A stretch of 64,000 nt of DNA, taken from positions 3,100,001-3,164,000 of the forward strand of contig NZ_CP059493.1 of NCBI RefSeq assembly GCF_014042015.1, read 5' to 3'. The DNA comes from Actinotalea sp. JY-7876 (GTDB lineage: Bacteria > Actinomycetota > Actinomycetes > Actinomycetales > Cellulomonadaceae). Both the position numbers and the translations under genes were made by a program. Below are positions 8,486-15,881 of this stretch, in pieces (position 1 is the stretch's first letter; every line of letters begins with the position of its first letter). The notes beneath the pieces are model-generated. The model was given only the letters and a program-made list of their open reading frames with translations, ran no database searches and was not told where the DNA came from.

Positions 8486-9270
8486 GCACCGACCCGCTCC
8501 CGATGCGCCGGCACGACGACGACGTCGTGCGCCTCCACCCGGCCTCCCTCCCCGACGACGAGCTCGCCGCGCGGATCGCGCGCGCGCTGCGCTCGCGCCC
8601 GGTGGCCGGTCCCGACCCCGCCGTCGTGACCGCGCGCCTGGAGGCGCAGCTCGCGGCGACCGCACAGGGCCCGTCGCGGCGCGCCGCGGCCACGCGCCGC
8701 GTCGTCGTCGCAGGGGTCGTCGGCTCCTCGATCGCCGTCGCGGGCGCCGGCGCGGCCGCCGCGTGGGACCCGTACTCGGGTGCGTCCCGCACGGTCGAGA
8801 CCGTCGCGCAGGCCGTGGGACTCGAGTGGTCACCGCTCCCGGGCGACTACACGTTCGAGCAGCACGACGCGTTCTGGGGCGCCGGCTACACGAGCGGCGA
8901 CCTGAAGGCCCTCGTCGACCTGTGGGGCGTCGAGTCGATCGAGACGAAGGCCCGGGCCGGTCAGCTCATCCTCGACGGTGAGCCCGTCCCGGTCGCCGCC
9001 GGGACGTATCCCGAGCTCGAGGCCCCGCCGCGCGCCCCGGACGCTCCGGCTCCGACGGCTCCCCCCGCGGCCGGCGCCCCGTCCGGTGCGGACGATCTGG
9101 CGCCCGCCGCCTTCTTCGACGCCGGCTACGGGTACGAGGACGCGCTCGCCCTCGGGGAGCTGTGGGGGACCGAGATCGACGAGACCAAGGCCACCGCCGC
9201 ACGGATGCTCGAGGCCGGCGAGCCCCTGCCGTTCGCGCCCGGGGAGGGCGACGAGGTGCCCGCCGGCTGA
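8482..9270 (+). CDS. Single-pass membrane protein with two FWxAGY repeats, sigma-coupled (putative anti-sigma/sensor)
   Basis: 262 residues, starting at an ATG overlapping the sigma stop. Residues 1-70 form a cytoplasmic acidic/helical segment (LPDDELAARIARALRSR), 74-94 a transmembrane helix rich in valine and alanine. The outside part carries two repeats like those in the first operon gene: 130-175 (FWGAGYTSGD, LVDLWG, GQLILDG) and 210-255 (FFDAGYGYED, GELWGT, AGEPLPFAPG), joined by a proline/alanine linker (176-209). Layout and position right after the sigma gene fit a transmembrane anti-sigma or regulatory protein, but the short cytoplasmic part has no zinc-binding HxxxCxxC motif, so this role is inferred. 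Its stop lies 4 bases from the convergent chemotaxis gene. Confidence 0.78.
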   Translation: MSTDPLPMRRHDDDVVRLHPASLPDDELAARIARALRSRPVAGPDPAVVTARLEAQLAATAQGPSRRAAATRRVVVAGVVGSSIAVAGAGAAAAWDPYSGASRTVETVAQAVGLEWSPLPGDYTFEQHDAFWGAGYTSGDLKALVDLWGVESIETKARAGQLILDGEPVPVAAGTYPELEAPPRAPDAPAPTAPPAAGAPSGADDLAPAAFFDAGYGYEDALALGELWGTEIDETKATAARMLEAGEPLPFAPGEGDEVPAG

Positions 9271-9274
9271 GGCG

Positions 9275-10978
9275 TCAGTAGCGGAAGGCCCCGAGCCGGG
9301 CGCGGAGGTCGGCGGCCATGGCGGCGAGCTCGGTGACCGACGCCTGCACCTGCGTGATGACCTCGGACGACGTCGACGCCGCCGAGGCGACCCCGGTGAT
9401 GGTCGACGCGATCTCCCCGGCGCCCGTGGCCGCCTCGGTGACGCCGCGGCTCATCTCGGCCGTGGTCGCCGTCTGTTCCTCGACGGCGCTCGCGATGGTC
9501 AGCTGGTAGCCGTTGACGGCGGCGACGATCTCGCTGATCTCCTCGATGGCGCGCACCGCGCCCGTGGCGTCGGCCTGGATGGCCTCGACCCGGCGCGCGA
9601 TGTCCTCGGTCGCGCTCGCCGTCTCCCGCGCCAGGTCCTTGACCTCGCTCGCGACGACGGCGAACCCCTTGCCGGCCTCCCCCGCGCGCGCCGCCTCGAT
9701 GGTCGCGTTGAGCGCGAGGAGGTTGGTCTGCTCGGCGATGGAGGTGATGAGGCGCACGACGTCGCCGATCTCCTGCGACGACGTGCCGAGCCGCGCGATG
9801 GTCCGCGTCGTCGCCTCGGCCGCCTCGGTCGCGCGCGCGGCGACGCCGGCCGCACCCTGCGCGTTCTGCGCGATCTCGCCGATCGACGCGCCCATCTGCT
9901 CGGCACCGGCCGCGACGGCCTGCAGGTTGAGCGACACCTGCGCCGCGGCTGCGGCCACCGTCTCGGCCTGGACGGACGTCTCCTCCGCGCCGGCGGCGAC
10001 CTGGCTGTTGGCGGCGGAGAGCTCCTCGGCGGCCGCCGCGACCGTGTCCGAGACGTCGAGGGCACCGGCCAGCGTGCCGGCCAGGGCGTCCTGCGCGTCG
10101 CCGAGCGCGGCGGCCATGTCCCCGAGCTCGTCGCTGGTGCGGACCTGCGGCCGCGTGGTCAGGTCGCCCTGGGCGAGCGCGTGGATCGACCGGCCCACCT
10201 CGAGCACCGCGTGCCGGATGCCGCGCGCGACGAGCGCCCCGAGCGTGAGGCCGAGGACGACGCCGATGGTGGCGAGGCTGAGCAGGACCCGGACCTCGTC
10301 GCGGGTCCGGTCCTGGGCGTGGGTGATGACGTCGGCGATGACCGACTCGACCTCCGCGGTCACTGCCGCCAGCGCCGCGACCAGGTCGGCCCCGAGGGCG
10401 CCCGCACGCTCGTCGCGGATCTGTGCCCAGGCGGCGCGGTCGTCGGCGAGGGCGGCGTCCTGCAGCTCGCCCTGGACGACGTCGCGGTAGGCGGCGAGGG
10501 CGTTCTCGAAGGTGGCCCACCCCTCGGGCGCGGAGCCCTGCGCCGCCACGAACGCCTCCTCGAGCGCGGGCGCCGCCTCGTCGACGGCCGCCCACGCGGC
10601 GGCGGTGGCCTCGACCTGCTCCTGCTTGGCGGCGGGGTCGGCGTACGCGGCCTGGGCCGTGACGGTGGCGCGCACCGTCCACACCGCGTTGGTCAGCGCG
10701 GCGCCGGCCGCGTCGAGCTCGGACTGGACGCGCTGCACGCGCTCGATGTCCGCCTCCGCGCCGCGCAGCGCGACGGTGCCGTACGCCGCGATGAGGCCCG
10801 TGATCAGCGAGAGCACGCCGACGACGGCGAAGATGCGCGCGCGGACGGAGATGCGGCGGGCGCGTCGGGCCGGGGGCGTGGGAGGTGGCGTGGCCGGTGC
10901 GAGCTGCCGGGGCGCGGGGCGCGGCGTCGCGGGCAGCGCGGGGGGCGAGGCGGTACGCGGGGGCAGGACGCTGACCAT
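9275..10978 (-). CDS. Methyl-accepting chemotaxis protein
   Basis: A 567-residue receptor. The ATG at 10978 has GGAG six bases upstream. After a proline/alanine-rich N-terminus of about 45 residues comes the first transmembrane helix ([19 protein letters not shown]), a roughly 190-residue helical sensor region of four-helix-bundle type, a second helix ([17 protein letters not shown]), a HAMP segment ([15 protein letters not shown]) and the cytoplasmic signalling domain. The conserved hairpin tip reads [19 protein letters not shown] followed by [15 protein letters not shown]. It senses an external or membrane cue and signals to CheA/CheW, implying the organism is motile. No other chemotaxis or flagellar gene is in the window, so it is an orphan receptor here. 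The ligand is unknown. Confidence 0.95.
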   Translation of the reverse strand: MVSVLPPRTASPPALPATPRPAPRQLAPATPPPTPPARRARRISVRARIFAVVGVLSLITGLIAAYGTVALRGAEADIERVQRVQSELDAAGAALTNAVWTVRATVTAQAAYADPAAKQEQVEATAAAWAAVDEAAPALEEAFVAAQGSAPEGWATFENALAAYRDVVQGELQDAALADDRAAWAQIRDERAGALGADLVAALAAVTAEVESVIADVITHAQDRTRDEVRVLLSLATIGVVLGLTLGALVARGIRHAVLEVGRSIHALAQGDLTTRPQVRTSDELGDMAAALGDAQDALAGTLAGALDVSDTVAAAAEELSAANSQVAAGAEETSVQAETVAAAAAQVSLNLQAVAAGAEQMGASIGEIAQNAQGAAGVAARATEAAEATTRTIARLGTSSQEIGDVVRLITSIAEQTNLLALNATIEAARAGEAGKGFAVVASEVKDLARETASATEDIARRVEAIQADATGAVRAIEEISEIVAAVNGYQLTIASAVEEQTATTAEMSRGVTEAATGAGEIASTITGVASAASTSSEVITQVQASVTELAAMAADLRARLGAFRY

Positions 10979-11046
10979 GGTGGGCTCCGAGCGCAGGGGG
11001 ACGCGGCTCAGACCTATCGGCCGTTTCCGGGCGTTCGGGATGGGTT

Positions 11047-11361
11047 CTAGCTCCTGGGTTCTGGGCTCTCGGGAACGTGTGCTGTGGTGGTGGTCAGGAC
11101 GTGGGTGCGGAGCGGCCGGGCCAGGGCGATGCCGAGGACGACGGCGGGCGTGAGCAGCGCATAACGGGGCCCCGGGCCCTCGGCGGCGGCGTCGACCCAC
11201 CACATCGCCGCGAAGAGGCCGACGGTCACGGCAGCACCGCCGAGCCACCAGCGGAGACCGCGCGCCGCGATGACCTGGCGGGCGGTCGTGAGAAAGACCG
11301 CACCGACGGCGCCGAAACCCAGAGCGAGCGTGAGGGCGAGCCAGAACAGTGGATCAGACAT
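11047..11361 (-). CDS. Small integral membrane protein of unknown function
   Basis: 104 residues from ATG 11361; longer in-frame starts add unconserved low-quality sequence. Three hydrophobic segments are visible: [39 protein letters not shown] and [15 protein letters not shown], followed by a short hydrophilic tail ending PESPEPRS. I do not recognise a family. It lies upstream of the chemotaxis receptor on the same strand with about 70 bases between them, so co-transcription is possible. The ribosome site is weak. Hydrophobicity and codon pattern support a real gene, but with moderate certainty. Confidence 0.6.
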   Translation of the reverse strand: MSDPLFWLALTLALGFGAVGAVFLTTARQVIAARGLRWWLGGAAVTVGLFAAMWWVDAAAEGPGPRYALLTPAVVLGIALARPLRTHVLTTTTAHVPESPEPRS

Positions 11362-11952
11362 CGCGGCACTCGATTCCGTGGGACGAGTCGGCGGGGCAGA
11401 GGTTACCGGGGCGTGCCGGGCGTGGGGTATGACTGCCGGGGCGGCTCGACGTTGTGGGCACTCCTGAGACTGGCGCGGCTGTAGGCGACGCGATACCGTC
11501 CGCGGAAACAGGGCTTTCATGCCACCCACCGGCGCCGTGCATATGAGGCAGGCCCAGGTGCGGACCGGAACTTCAGTTCGGCGCGCACTCTTCCCTCGGA
11601 AGAGCTGCCATGCCGACGTGCACGAAGGTCCCCTAGCCGACTCCTCGCGCCGCAGCCCGTGCACTCGCGGCAATCCAGAAGGCCATGCGGGCAGGGGGAC
11701 GAACCGGTCCCGTGGCGGTGCACCCGTGCAGAGAGTGCACCGGGTGGCACGTCACCTCTCAAACCTCGCGAGGTAAGACGTCCCGGCGGTGGCAGGCCTT
11801 GGCTGGCGTCCGGTGAGAGCACGGTCGGCGACGCGACAAGTTGCTGACCGACCCCGACGTCCGGAGTGGGAGGCATCCATCCGGCTAATGGCCCACACTC
11901 CGGCGTGACCTGCCACTAGGATTGCCAACGAGTCGAGCAGAGGGGCGCGCAC
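11362..11952. other. Intergenic region at left edge of lower-GC patch
   Basis: About 590 bases without a convincing gene. The composition drops towards that of the TIR gene downstream. It should contain the promoter of the small minus-strand membrane gene and that of the TIR gene: TAGGAT at 11917-11922 is a plausible -10 box. GCGACAAGTTGC at 11833-11844 is repeated in inverted form at 13208-13219 on the far side of the TIR gene. Short open frames here have no family resemblance or ribosome sites I trust. Confidence 0.5.
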
Positions 11953-12828
11953 GTGAAGGTCTTCGTTAGTTGGTCCGGGACGGCGAGCCGCGACCTCGCG
12001 GAGTCGCTTCGTTGGTGGCTACCGAAAGTAATTCAGGGCACCACCCCGTTCGTGTCCGCGAAGGACATCGACAAGGGGGCCACCTGGACAAGTGTCCTGA
12101 GTTCCGAACTAAGTGACACCGACTTCGGAATCATCTGCGTCACGCCGGAGAACGTTGCCTCACCTTGGTTGAATTACGAAGCGGGAGCGATCAGCAAGTC
12201 GGTCGACTCGCGCACCTGCCCAGTGCTGCTCGGCGTTCGCAAGAATGACCTCACGGGACCACTAAAGCAACTGCAGGTAACGTCGCTCGAGTTTGACGAC
12301 ATGCTCCTGCTTCTTCGATCCCTCAACAAGGCGGCAGGCGGCGCCCTGCTCGACGCGGATCTTGAGGAGCAAGCGCGGATGTGGTGGCCTCGCCTCGAAG
12401 AGCGGATTCAAGCCATCGTCGTTCCTCCCGCTACCGAAGCCCTCGTGGCAACTCCGGAACCCGTCAAGCCCGAGTCCTCTGAATCCGAGATGCTGCTTGA
12501 AGTTCTCGGGCATGTTAGGGAAGTCTCTCGTCGAGTTGCCAGAATGGACCGCCGGGAAGGCCAGCCCAGCCGTTCCGTGCCTTGGCAGCATGATTTCGTT
12601 GCAGCATTGCACACCTACGGACTGTTAGTCACGGACACCACGACGGGTAGTTCGATCATTGAATTCAAGTGCTCCACGGATGCTATCCCGCCTGTACTCC
12701 CGGGTCGAACTTGGGCGATGCTCGCAGAACTTGCCCGCTCTCGGGGGAAGACCGTCAAGTTGTCCGACTTCAGCGGACGTGAAGTGGTGTTCGGGCCTGA
12801 CGGCTCGGCGAGCGAGCCTCCTTTCTAG
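11953..12828 (+). CDS. TIR-domain protein (probable NAD-consuming defence effector)
   Basis: 291 residues from GTG 11953, preceded by AGAGGGG. Residues 1-150 are a bacterial TIR domain: KVFVSWSG at the N-terminus, PFVSAKDIDKGATW, DFGIICVTPENV, and SPWLNYEAGAI, where Glu76 matches the catalytic glutamate of TIR NADases. After about residue 150 there is a linker and a C-terminal region (about 190-291) I cannot assign. TIR proteins of this kind typically act in anti-phage defence by cleaving NAD+ or making signal nucleotides. No partner gene adjoins it. Three 60-base stretches I counted by hand are 53-60% GC, far below the flanks, suggesting horizontal acquisition. Confidence 0.88.
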   Translation: MKVFVSWSGTASRDLAESLRWWLPKVIQGTTPFVSAKDIDKGATWTSVLSSELSDTDFGIICVTPENVASPWLNYEAGAISKSVDSRTCPVLLGVRKNDLTGPLKQLQVTSLEFDDMLLLLRSLNKAAGGALLDADLEEQARMWWPRLEERIQAIVVPPATEALVATPEPVKPESSESEMLLEVLGHVREVSRRVARMDRREGQPSRSVPWQHDFVAALHTYGLLVTDTTTGSSIIEFKCSTDAIPPVLPGRTWAMLAELARSRGKTVKLSDFSGREVVFGPDGSASEPPF

Positions 12829-12844
12829 GCCGCCTATTGCTCCG

Positions 12845-12866
12845 ACCCCCGAGCCGCTGAGGGGGT
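12845..12866 (+). terminator. Short hairpin after the TIR gene
   Basis: ACCCCC and GGGGGT form a 6-bp stem with a 10-base loop 16 bases after the TIR stop. It is short and lacks a U-run, so it is only a possible terminator. Confidence 0.35.
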
Positions 12867-13220
12867 GGGTGCTTCGTCTCCTCCTACCGCCCGCAGCCGA
12901 CCTACGTTGCCCGTGATTCGGCGCGCGACCCCAACCGTGCCGCGCAAGAGGCGGGCCGTCGGACCCGTGCGAGCTGCGCGGGTACTTCGCGCCAACCGCC
13001 TCAATCGCCTGGGCACGCTGACCTACGCCGACGCCTGCTGCGACGACGGACGCCGGGCGCGCGCCGGCGTCGGCGCTTCCTTCCGTGCACTGCGTGAGGG
13101 ATAGGGGTGACCGCTGGCCTATGTGTGGCTCCCGGAGTGGCACAAGACCGGTCACCCTCGCTCCTGAGAACCCTTTCCTGGGATCGACAGCTCAGGTAGG
13201 GCCCCAAGCAACTTGTCGCA
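12867..13220. other. Intergenic region right of the TIR gene
   Basis: About 350 bases between the TIR terminator and the convergent MFS gene. No open frame has a believable start, family or codon pattern. GCAACTTGTCGC (13208-13219), next to the MFS stop codon, is the inverted partner of 11833-11844. I see no integrase, tRNA or clear attachment site. Confidence 0.4.
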
Positions 13221-14489
13221 CTATGGCGCGACGGGCGCCACAGCGGGGCCCGACGGCGGCGTGGTGCCGCTCTCCTGGTCACGGGGCGGCGAGGCACCGA
13301 CGAGAACGCGGCCGAGCACCAGCACCCCTAGCCCCGCAATCACCACCGCGAGCAACGCCACGCGCAGGCTCGTGGCGTCGGCGACCACGCCCACGACCAT
13401 CGGCGAGATCAGGAAGCCGACGCGCAGCAGCCAGCTGACCACGGTGAGGCCGACCCCCGGCGGCAGGCCGGGCAGCTCGTCGGCGGTGTGCATGACAGCG
13501 GGGATCAGGGTCGCGACGCCGAGCCCGGCGAGCGCAAAGCCCACGACCGTGGTGCCGACGGACGGGACGGCGAGCGCCAGCCCCATGCCTGCCGCGATCG
13601 CGGCGCCGCCCACGCGGGCGACGCGGCGCTGGCCGAACCGGTCGACGGCTCGGTCGCCCGTCAGGCGGCCGATCGTCATCGCGACCGAGAGCGAGACGAA
13701 CGCGAGCCCCGCCGTCGCGGCGTCGGTGCCGACCTCCCCTCGCAGGTAGAGGGCGCCCCATGAGGACCCGGCGTCCTCGACGAAGGCGCCGCCGGCCCCG
13801 AGCACGCCGAGCGCCGCGAGCATCAGCACGGCGCGCCCGCCCAAGCGACGCAACGCCGACGTCGACGCAGCGCCATGGGCGACGTCGTCCGCGGGCTCGC
13901 GCTCGGCGTCCTCGGGACCGCGCAGCATGAAGCGGTACGCCACGACGGCGACGACGCTGAACAGCACGCCGGACGCGGCGAGATGCGCCGGCAGCGGCAC
14001 GGACAGCCCCGCGGCGACGGACCCGAGCACTCCGCCGACGACGGCGCCCACGCTCCACAGGCCGTGGAACGCGTTGACGATCGAGCGCCCGTAGGCGCGC
14101 TGCACGCGGAAGCCGTGCGCGTTCTGCGCGACGTCGATGACGGCGTCCAGCGCACCCGCGACCAGCATCAGCGCGGCGAGCGCGCCCCACGCCGGCGCGA
14201 GCGGCAGGCAGGCGACCGTCACCGCGGACAGGACCAGCCCGAACGCCGCGACCCTGCCGGAGCCCAGCCGCTGGATCAGCACGGGCGCGAGGAGTCCCGC
14301 GACCAGTGCCCCCGCCGGCATCGCCGCGATCGCGGTGCCCAGCTCGGCGTTGCTCAGGCCGAGGCGGTCCTTCACCTCGGGCAGCCGCGGCACGAGGTTC
14401 GCGTACAGGACGGCGTTGACGAAGAAGACGGCGGACACCGCGGCGCGGGCACGCCGCGCCGTCAGTGCGGGCGCGGCCGGGGAGGACAT
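13221..14489 (-). CDS. MFS transporter
   Basis: 422 residues with about 12 hydrophobic segments in two halves separated by a hydrophilic loop (RGPEDAEREPADD). The N-terminal half reads FFVNAVLYANLVPRLPEVKD then LGLSNAELGTAIAAMPAGA, a pattern I know from the sugar/drug transporters grouped near the fucose permease-like branch of MFS. The second half has IGRLTGDRAVDRFG as the MFS signature loop. It lies 46 bases downstream of the TetR gene on the same strand, in an acetyltransferase-TetR-MFS operon, so export of a toxic or modified compound under TetR control is likely. The substrate is unknown. Confidence 0.88.
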   Translation of the reverse strand: MSSPAAPALTARRARAAVSAVFFVNAVLYANLVPRLPEVKDRLGLSNAELGTAIAAMPAGALVAGLLAPVLIQRLGSGRVAAFGLVLSAVTVACLPLAPAWGALAALMLVAGALDAVIDVAQNAHGFRVQRAYGRSIVNAFHGLWSVGAVVGGVLGSVAAGLSVPLPAHLAASGVLFSVVAVVAYRFMLRGPEDAEREPADDVAHGAASTSALRRLGGRAVLMLAALGVLGAGGAFVEDAGSSWGALYLRGEVGTDAATAGLAFVSLSVAMTIGRLTGDRAVDRFGQRRVARVGGAAIAAGMGLALAVPSVGTTVVGFALAGLGVATLIPAVMHTADELPGLPPGVGLTVVSWLLRVGFLISPMVVGVVADATSLRVALLAVVIAGLGVLVLGRVLVGASPPRDQESGTTPPSGPAVAPVAP

Positions 14490-14535
14490 GGGGGCTCCGG
14501 GTACTCGTGCGGTGACGACGTCGTCGTCGCGGTGG

Positions 14536-15132
14536 TCAGCGGGTGAGGCGGAGCAGCGCGTGGCGCAGCTGCTCGGGGGTCATCGGGTCGGTCGAGAGTG
14601 CCTGGTGCAGGACGAGGCCCTCGACGAGCGCGTCGAGCTCGCGCGCCGTGACGGGGTCGAAGTGCAGCTCGAGCGCGCGCCGGCTGCGGACCATCCACGC
14701 CTCCGTGACCTCGCGCAGGGCCGGGCGGCGGGCGGCGGCGACGTAGAGCTCGACCGCGAGCAGCAGGGAGCGCCGGTCCGCGACGAGGTCGTCGGCCAGG
14801 TGCTGCGCCAGCGCCTCGACGGCGGCCTCGGCGTCCGGCGCGGACCGCATGCGGGCCTCGAGCGCCGAGGCGACGTCGTCCGCGAGGACGCCGAACGCCT
14901 CCTGGTGGAGCTCGTCGAGCGTGCTGTAGTGGTAGGTGAGGGACCCCGGCGAGACGCCCGCCGCCGCCCCGACCGCGCGGTGCGTGGCACCCGCGACGCC
15001 GCGCTCGGCGATGACGTCGAGGGTGGTCCGGATGAGCTCCGCGCGGCGGTCCGGGTCGGTGTGCAGCGCACGGCGGCGCTGCGGGGCGCGGGCCTTGGGC
15101 GGGCGGTCGGCGGCGTCGTCGTCCGGGCTCAC
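14536..15132 (-). CDS. TetR-family transcriptional regulator
   Basis: 198 residues from GTG 15132, which overlaps the stop of the acetyltransferase gene by 4 bases. The N-terminal helix-turn-helix (LIRTTLDVIAERGVAGATHR, then AVGAAAGVSPGSLTYHYSTLDEL) is a standard TetR DNA-binding domain. The C-terminal part (about 80-198) is the ligand and dimerisation domain. The likely operator is the inverted TGTACA pair at 15744-15759, immediately before the start of the operon's first gene. This predicts autorepression of the acetyltransferase-TetR-MFS operon, relieved by a small ligand. The ligand cannot be inferred. Confidence 0.92.
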   Translation of the reverse strand: MSPDDDAADRPPKARAPQRRRALHTDPDRRAELIRTTLDVIAERGVAGATHRAVGAAAGVSPGSLTYHYSTLDELHQEAFGVLADDVASALEARMRSAPDAEAAVEALAQHLADDLVADRRSLLLAVELYVAAARRPALREVTEAWMVRSRRALELHFDPVTARELDALVEGLVLHQALSTDPMTPEQLRHALLRLTR

Positions 15133-15743
15133 GGCTGGCGCTCCGGGGCGACGTCGTCGTCCTCCAGGGTGCGGATGACGCGCGCCGGGTTGCCGACCGC
15201 GACGACGTTGGCCGGGAGGTCCTTGGTGACGACCGAGCCGGCGCCGACGACGGTGTTCTCGCCGATCGTGACCCCCGGCAGGACGATGACCCCGCCGCCC
15301 AGCCAGACGTTGTTCCCGATGGTGATCGGCTCCGCCGCCTCCCACTTGTCGCGGCGCGGGCCGGGCGCGATGGGGTGCGTCGGCGTGAGCAGCTGGACGT
15401 TGGGGCCGATCATCACGTCGTCGCCGATGGTGATGGGCGCGACGTCGAGCGCCACGAGGCCGAAGTTGGCGAACGTGCGGGCGCCGATGCGGATGCGCGA
15501 GCCGAGGTCGACGTAGAACGGTGCGCGGATGCCGCTGCCCTCGCCGATCGAGCCGAGCAGCTGCTCGAGGATGAGCCGGCGCAGCGGCTCCTGGCGCGGG
15601 GTCGTCGCGTTGTACGCCGTGATGAGGTCGATCGCCGCGGCGCTCGCCTCGAGGATGCGGGGGTCGTCGGCGATGTAGAGGTCGCCCGCGAGCATGCGGT
15701 CGTACATGGTTCGGGTGTCGCCGCCGCGGGTGTCGCTCGTCAT
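15129..15743 (-). CDS. Hexapeptide-repeat sugar O-acetyltransferase (maltose/galactoside acetyltransferase type)
   Basis: 204 residues. The N-terminus (RTMYDRMLAGDLYIADDPRI) is the conserved Mac domain of maltose/galactoside O-acetyltransferases. The rest is a left-handed beta-helix built of hexapeptide repeats (APITIGDDVMIGPNV, ITIGNNVWLGGGVIVLPGVT, IGENTVVGAGSVVTKDLP) ending in the usual G-N-P-A-R-V-I. It transfers acetyl from acetyl-CoA to a sugar hydroxyl in the cytosol and is thought to detoxify non-metabolisable sugars, which would then be exported. That fits the MFS exporter in the same operon. It is the first gene, directly after a palindromic operator. Confidence 0.92.
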   Translation of the reverse strand: MTSDTRGGDTRTMYDRMLAGDLYIADDPRILEASAAAIDLITAYNATTPRQEPLRRLILEQLLGSIGEGSGIRAPFYVDLGSRIRIGARTFANFGLVALDVAPITIGDDVMIGPNVQLLTPTHPIAPGPRRDKWEAAEPITIGNNVWLGGGVIVLPGVTIGENTVVGAGSVVTKDLPANVVAVGNPARVIRTLEDDDVAPERQP

Positions 15744-15759
15744 TTGTACAACTGTACAG
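15744..15759 (-). promoter_or_regulatory. Palindromic operator for the acetyltransferase-TetR-MFS operon
   Basis: TTGTACA-AC-TGTACAG: two TGTACA arms two bases apart, ending at the base before the acetyltransferase ATG. Read on the minus strand it contains TACAGT, a possible -10 box for a nearly leaderless message, so a bound TetR dimer would block the promoter. Operator assignment is inference from position and symmetry. Confidence 0.7.
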
Positions 15760-15817
15760 ATCGTGCGCGAGCCGCCGCTATGCGTCCGCGTCGACCGCGG
15801 CGTGTGGGCCGAAGGGG

Positions 15818-15862
15818 TTGTCCGACCTGTCCCGGTGCAGTATTATTCGAACATACGTTCGA
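15818..15862 (+). promoter_or_regulatory. Sigma-70-type promoter with overlapping LexA (SOS) box
   Basis: TTGTCC (15818-15823), a 17-base spacer and TATTAT (15841-15846) form a good housekeeping promoter. Directly after it, at 15847-15862, lies TCGAAC-ATAC-GTTCGA, an exact match to the Gram-positive/mycobacterial SOS-box consensus CGAAC(N4)GTTCG with perfect arms. LexA bound here would cover the transcription start. It lies 19 bases before the DUF222-HNH start codon, so that gene should be induced by DNA damage. Confidence 0.85.
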
Positions 15863-15881
15863 GTGATCCGAGGAGGCGGGC

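Noticed and set aside
11001-11030. GCCGATAG on the minus strand upstream of the chemotaxis receptor, considered as a flagellar sigma-28 -10 box
   Set aside because: Seven of eight bases match, but no TAAA-like -35 box lies at the required spacing, and no other motility gene is nearby to support it.
12867-13220. tRNA or attachment-site remnant beside the TIR gene
   Set aside because: I could not find a cloverleaf, a T-loop GGTTC box or direct repeats of attachment-site length in this gap.
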